Below, one piece after another: positions 60,438 through 64,000 of a stretch of DNA of 64,000 nt. The DNA lies in contig JALXCZ010000007.1 in the NCBI GenBank assembly GCA_026990595.1, positions 19,433 to 83,432 of the forward strand, in the 5' to 3' direction. The position numbers and the translations under genes are program-made. Below the pieces are notes generated by a model. The model searched no databases. It worked only from the letters and a program-made list of their open reading frames with translations, and was not told the origin of the DNA. Position 1 is the first letter of the stretch. The number at the start of each line of letters is the position of its first letter. The stretch is from Sulfurovum sp. (GTDB lineage: Bacteria > Campylobacterota > Campylobacteria > Campylobacterales > Sulfurovaceae).

Positions 60438-60566
60438 AATCACACGATAGTGTGCTCTGTCATTCCGAACACCCTTGAAAGCAGAGCGATTTGAAAGGAA
60501 CGACACTTTTTTTGCTTCGTTTTTTTCTAAAAAAAATGAAGAGAATAACAATGCCACAATCCAAAT
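60438..60566. repeat. Structured dispersed repeat, copy C2 (upstream of ttcA)
   Basis: About 129 bp, homologous to 36970-37097. Stem 1 is CACAC-GATA-GTGTG (60441-60454). Stem 2 is GTCATTCC (60459-60466) with GGAACGAC (60497-60504). The inner segment CCCTTGAAAGCAGAGCGATT is nearly unchanged. It lies between mtnN and ttcA, its edge 19 bp from the ttcA ATG. Confidence 0.85.
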
Positions 60567-60587
60567 AAATGGAAATATGACATGAGA

Positions 60588-61286
60588 TTATTTTATAGTA
60601 TCTACCATTGATAAAATAAAATCTGCCGAAATTTTTGCGGAAGATTCCAAAAATTCATCAAAAGAGAAACTGGCATCCATATCGGCTGCATCCGAAATGG
60701 CTCGCAATACAAAGAAGGGTACATTCAATGCTGAGCATACCACAGCAACCGCTGCACCTTCCATCTCCAAAGCATCCGCTTTGAAGGTCTCACCTATCCA
60801 ATTCTTACGTGCTTCATCCGCAACGAACTGGTCACCCGTAGCAATGATACCTTCTTTAAGTCTCAAGCCCTTTTGTGAAGCAACCTGTTTCGCAACCTCT
60901 CTCAAATGCTCATCCGCAGCTACACATACATCGCCTTCAGGTACATACCCGTAAGGATGTCCAAAAGCCGTAATGTCCAAGTCATGCTGACACAGACCTT
61001 CTGCAATAATCAGATCACCGACTTTAAGTTCAGGGGAGATCGCTCCTGCAACACCTGAGAAAAGTAACGTGTCACACTTAAACTTCTCTATAAGGATCGT
61101 AGCTGTCAGAGTAGCAAAAACTTTACCTATTTTAGAATATGCTACAAGCACATCCTGACCGTTATAGCTTCCCTCATAGTACTTGTTCGCTGCATACTCT
61201 ACTATATTCAGGTTATCCAACTTGGAGACAATCGGTTCTACTTCCTCGGGCATCGCACCCATGATCGCTATTTTACGACTCATCAT
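60588..61286 (-). CDS. mtnN: 5'-methylthioadenosine/S-adenosylhomocysteine nucleosidase
   Basis: Hydrolyses MTA and SAH (in Campylobacterota often also 6-amino-6-deoxyfutalosine, in menaquinone synthesis). It has 232 aa. KIAIMGAMPEEVEP (5-18), FSGVAGAISPELKVGDLIIA, GDQFV and the catalytic LEMEGAAVAVV are present. The alternative start is the second Met (61283), which would form a TGATG junction with fabD. Confidence 0.93.
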   Translation of the reverse strand: MMSRKIAIMGAMPEEVEPIVSKLDNLNIVEYAANKYYEGSYNGQDVLVAYSKIGKVFATLTATILIEKFKCDTLLFSGVAGAISPELKVGDLIIAEGLCQHDLDITAFGHPYGYVPEGDVCVAADEHLREVAKQVASQKGLRLKEGIIATGDQFVADEARKNWIGETFKADALEMEGAAVAVVCSALNVPFFVLRAISDAADMDASFSFDEFLESSAKISADFILSMVDTIK

Positions 61287-62227
61287 GAACCTAAATTTTT
61301 TATTTCTTCAATAGCAGTTGCCAAAGAAGCCATATCTGAAACCACAAAATGAGGCTTCTTCGTAGCCCTACGATTCAAGCCCTTAAGCACTCCGCCATGA
61401 CCAAACTCAACATAACAATCCACCTCATCATCAAAATCAGCAATGGACTGCTTATAAAGTACAGGCGAGACCAACTGCTTTGGAAGAAGATCAAGGGCTT
61501 CTTCTTTTGTGCTGTACCCTTTTGCCGTTACATTGGAGATGACCGGTGCAGTCAACTCGTCTTTGAGGACCTCTGCAAGTTTTTCGGCTAACGGTGCCGT
61601 AGCAGACGCAAGAAGCGGACAGTGACTTGCCACAGACATATTGAGCAGCATTGCACGTCTGGCTTTTGCTTCTTTGAGGATAGGCTCAAGCTTTTCAAGA
61701 TCGGGTTTGATCCCTGCAATGACTATCTGACCTTCGGCATTGTAATTCACAGGCCACACTTTCATCCCTGCATCTCTCTGAGCTGCACAGATATCTTCAA
61801 CCGTTTTGTCATCAAGACCAAGTGATACCAACATTCCCACATCCTGACCTGCACATGCTTCAGCCATAAGCTTACCGCGAAGGTTTACAAGTTCTACTGC
61901 ATCTATGGCATCCAGAGCACCCACACTTACCAGTGCAGAGAACTCACCCAGAGAATGACCCAAAGCATACACAGGCTTGATCGGCATCTCATCTTCAAAC
62001 AACTTGTGCGCTATGGCAGATACAAGTAAAATAGCCGGTTGCGTAAATTCTGTTTTTTCAAGATCATCATTCTCCGTGAAAAGAAGATTCTCAAAATCTA
62101 TCCCTGTTCTACTGCTGGCATCAGCTACCATCTGCTTTGCTATATCAGAGTTGTTAAAAAAGTCTTGTCCCATTCCCACAGCTTGTGAACCTTGCCCCGG
62201 AAATAAAAATGCACATTTGATCGACAT
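61283..62227 (-). CDS. fabD: Malonyl CoA-ACP transacylase
   Basis: Loads malonyl onto ACP for fatty-acid synthesis and, probably, for the pigment ketosynthases, as no separate malonyl transferase is in that cluster. It has 314 aa. FLFPGQGSQAVGMG (7-20), catalytic ALGHSLGEFSALV, ASHCPLL with the His, and VEFGHGGVLKGL are present. Coupled to mtnN by overlap. Confidence 0.95.
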   Translation of the reverse strand: MSIKCAFLFPGQGSQAVGMGQDFFNNSDIAKQMVADASSRTGIDFENLLFTENDDLEKTEFTQPAILLVSAIAHKLFEDEMPIKPVYALGHSLGEFSALVSVGALDAIDAVELVNLRGKLMAEACAGQDVGMLVSLGLDDKTVEDICAAQRDAGMKVWPVNYNAEGQIVIAGIKPDLEKLEPILKEAKARRAMLLNMSVASHCPLLASATAPLAEKLAEVLKDELTAPVISNVTAKGYSTKEEALDLLPKQLVSPVLYKQSIADFDDEVDCYVEFGHGGVLKGLNRRATKKPHFVVSDMASLATAIEEIKNLGS

Positions 62228-62338
62228 ACGGTGTCCTTTTGAAGTAAAAATATTTATCGTATTTTACCATGTTAAGATTACACTCAAATTCAACACAGAT
62301 TACACACTGGGTAAGTATATTTTTTAAAAGGATAAATA

Positions 62339-62509
62339 ATGAGCCAAAAATACATTTGTACCGTATGTGAATATATTTATGATCCTGCCGTAGGTGATCC
62401 CGACAGTGGTATAGTAGCAGGAACAGCATTTGAAGATATTCTTGATGACTGGAAGTGTCCTGATTGTGGCGTGAGTAAAGAGGATTTTGAGGTCTATGAG
62501 AAAAATTAA
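62339..62509 (+). CDS. Rubredoxin
   Basis: A 56-aa electron carrier with a single iron bound by four cysteines: YICTVC (Cys7, Cys10) and WKCPDC (Cys40, Cys43), plus [13 protein letters not shown] after the first pair, the standard rubredoxin layout. AAGGA precedes the ATG by 7 nt. It is a solitary gene between divergent fabD and convergent Mrr-like gene. Its redox partner is not in this window. Confidence 0.95.
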   Translation: MSQKYICTVCEYIYDPAVGDPDSGIVAGTAFEDILDDWKCPDCGVSKEDFEVYEKN

Positions 62510-62535
62510 TTGCATCCTCTGAATAACCCAGGTGT

Positions 62536-63033
62536 TCAATTGATCATCTTAACCAATTCTTCTCCATTGATAAGGATCATATTTTTCCCCTCAATGAACT
62601 TGTAACACTCTTTTGTGAAACGACTCGTGGTTACGATGTAAGCTTTATCGACATTGTGTTCATGCAACAACCCATACATCTCTCTAACGACTTTTATGGT
62701 TACCATGGCATCATCATACCGTTTGCACTGTACAATGGCTGAGATATTTTTTTTAGTTAAAGAACGTTTTTTCATCCAAATATCCACCCCGCCGTCAGCA
62801 CCCTTCTTTTCATTACCAAGCACTCTCCAGCCTTGCTTGGCAAACAGCTCCATACACAAAAGCTCAAAATCTTCCCAACTTAGACGCTTTAACTTTTTAA
62901 GTGTTCGGTTACGGCTAAGCAGACTTTTGTCTTTAATTTTTTTATAGAACCGTCTAAGTTTATAGAGGAAGTAAAGAAACAATATAACAAGTACGGCAAC
63001 AGACTGTATCTGAAGTGTTGTATAGTTTTGCAT
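62536..63033 (-). CDS. Membrane-anchored Mrr-like restriction endonuclease domain protein
   Basis: A 165-aa protein with an N-terminal membrane helix (about 8-24) and a PD-(D/E)xK nuclease-like domain of the Mrr_cat type. LSWEDFELLCMELFAKQGW is the conserved start, GADGGVDIWM gives the catalytic Asp, and AIVQCKRYD gives the QxK motif. No methylase or specificity gene is nearby. The target is unknown; a role at the membrane in DNA uptake or quality control is possible. Confidence 0.85.
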   Translation of the reverse strand: MQNYTTLQIQSVAVLVILFLYFLYKLRRFYKKIKDKSLLSRNRTLKKLKRLSWEDFELLCMELFAKQGWRVLGNEKKGADGGVDIWMKKRSLTKKNISAIVQCKRYDDAMVTIKVVREMYGLLHEHNVDKAYIVTTSRFTKECYKFIEGKNMILINGEELVKMIN

Positions 63034-63192
63034 AATGGTATTATAGTTGGAAAAACCAAAAAGAGAAAAAAATATGTCAGATTGTCATAGATTTATAAAA
63101 GAAAATATTTGAATACTCAATATTTTCTTTGAGTAAGTGACCGAACGAAGCACCATTCTTTTATACAAAAATGATGCTACATCAAATAAAAA

Positions 63193-63699
63193 TTAGTGTC
63201 CGCAGCCGCATGCACCGTCGTCACAGTGTCCACCACCGACTTGACCGGAAGTTGCTTCATCTTCTGTTGCTGCTCTTTCACTAAGAACAGTAACCGCAAA
63301 CTCTAAGTCTTTACCGGCCAATGGATGGTTAAAGTCTACATTAACGTTTTTATCATCAAATGAAGTCACTGTTACTTGAACAGTCTGACCATCTTCACCT
63401 TGACCATAAAGTGTCATACCTTCTTTCAGATCCACACCTTCAAACTGCTCTACTGGCAATGTTTGCTGTGCTTCTGGATTGACTTCACCGTAAGCATCTG
63501 CTGCTTTTACTGTAATATCCTTACTTTCACCCTCATTCATACCTACAAGTGCACTCTCAAGACCAGGAATAATCTGACCTTTACCCATAATAAACTCTAG
63601 TGGCTGACCACCTTTATTTGTATCTACAACTTCAGTTGTCCCTGCTTCTTTTACTTCGTACTCGATCCCTACTACACTGTTTTCAGCTTGAATTGCCAT
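63193..63699 (-). CDS. slyD: FKBP-type peptidyl-prolyl isomerase SlyD
   Basis: Cytoplasmic proline isomerase and chaperone, 168 aa. FKBP core GGQPLEFIMGKGQIIPGLES; an inserted IF domain (about 70-125; DAYGEVNPEAQQTLPVEQFE); FNHPLAGKDLEFAVTVLS at the end of the FKBP domain; and a His/Cys-rich tail (GGGHCDDGACGCGH) that binds nickel or zinc. It may feed metal to hydrogenase or urease, but no such genes are in this window. Confidence 0.95.
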   Translation of the reverse strand: MAIQAENSVVGIEYEVKEAGTTEVVDTNKGGQPLEFIMGKGQIIPGLESALVGMNEGESKDITVKAADAYGEVNPEAQQTLPVEQFEGVDLKEGMTLYGQGEDGQTVQVTVTSFDDKNVNVDFNHPLAGKDLEFAVTVLSERAATEDEATSGQVGGGHCDDGACGCGH

Positions 63700-63814
63700 T
63701 ATTATTCCTCTATATTAAATTTGTGATATTCTAGCTAATGAAACTTTAGTCAAACTTATCTGGTCTTACCATTCTATAGATTACACCTCAAATTGGTTTT
63801 TAATATTTCCATAG

Positions 63815-63820
63815 TATAAT
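63815..63820 (+). promoter_or_regulatory. Putative promoter for the gene at the right edge
   Basis: TATAAT in CATAGTATAATC, 73 bp before the ATG at 63894. Unless another start site is used it implies a leader of about 65 nt. Confidence 0.35.
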
Positions 63821-63893
63821 CATTTATTATCAAAGTGATAATTATCTTGAATGTTTTAAATATTTAAGTATACAAATAAAAAAGGAGTAAACT

Positions 63894-64000
63894 ATGTTAC
63901 GAATTATAAAAAGAGGTGTGTTCGCATTTTTAATTGCTATATTGGGACTTTCAAGTTTATTACATGCAGTTGTGGGACAAGGTGTTACACATGGAGTAGC
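63894..64000 (+). CDS. Exported protein, N-terminus only (cut by window edge)
   Basis: The visible 35 residues form a signal peptide: basic start MLRIIKRGVF, a hydrophobic core AFLIAILGLSSLLHA, then VVGQGVTHGVA. The RBS AAAGGAG is 7 nt upstream. The mature protein lies outside the window, so no function can be given. Confidence 0.7.
   Translation, partial: MLRIIKRGVFAFLIAILGLSSLLHAVVGQGVTHGV

Noticed and set aside
62324..62539. Minus-strand open frame opposite the rubredoxin
   Set aside because: It has no RBS or motif, while the plus strand encodes a full rubredoxin with four cysteines.

Overview
The window is a gene-dense, AT-rich bacterial chromosome segment with no rRNA or tRNA genes, no CRISPR array, no phage and no transposase. 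Content and order point to a Campylobacterota (Epsilonproteobacteria) member, probably close to Sulfurovum. The signs are the pyrH-rpoZ-spoT-tyrS block, an ftsE-ftsX-EnvC-like block next to an unusually long TrmB, a single Rsh protein, Bpt, the HslV N-terminus, and TATAAT -10 boxes without a clear -35. The genus is inferred from gene content, not from an alignment.

Layout. 1-831: hslV (cut by the window edge) and rplI. 961-1937: a small plus-strand pair, an ApeI-type dehydratase and a family 2 glycosyltransferase. 1975-5873: an M3 peptidase, a membrane protein and argG. 5928-23388: about 17 kb of tightly packed minus-strand genes forming an aryl-polyene/dialkylresorcinol cluster of the flexirubin type. 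23556-25370: pdxJ-pdxA. 25445-40769: housekeeping and accessory genes (trpC, bpt, glyS, trmL, purU, cca, leuB, leuD and several TPR, lipoprotein or repeat proteins). 40925-45313: rpoD, a MoCF-domain protein, an MFS transporter and a DTW protein. 45308-50792: a YtfJ-like protein, ppa, two tandem amidases, a nitronate-monooxygenase-family protein and tyrS. 50810-53922: spoT-rpoZ-pyrH. 53982-58693: envC-like, ftsX, ftsE, trmB and an FN3 lipoprotein. 58644-64000: rluD, ttcA, mtnN, fabD, rubredoxin, an Mrr-like nuclease, slyD and the start of a secreted protein.

The pigment cluster is the most notable content. DarA-like and DarB-like proteins would make a dialkylresorcinol. A MIO ammonia-lyase and an AMP-ligase would make and load an aryl starter. 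Two intact ketosynthases, each followed by a cysteine-less ketosynthase-like partner, two ACPs, an FabG-type reductase and ApeP/ApeI-type hot-dog dehydratases would build the polyene. A BtrH-domain protein is a candidate for joining the two halves. An ABC exporter, an MMPL exporter, a LolA-like carrier and an acyltransferase suggest export to, or anchoring in, the outer membrane. The ammonia-lyase carries a PAL-like Phe rather than the His expected of tyrosine lyases, so the starter may differ from that of known flexirubins.

The intergenic DNA holds several repeat families. These include palindromic BIME-like pairs (one family has inserted in frame into a coding sequence), heptamer tandem repeats that change protein termini or interiors, and a ~128 bp structured repeat found directly upstream of two tRNA-modification genes (trmL and ttcA), whose stems show compensatory changes.
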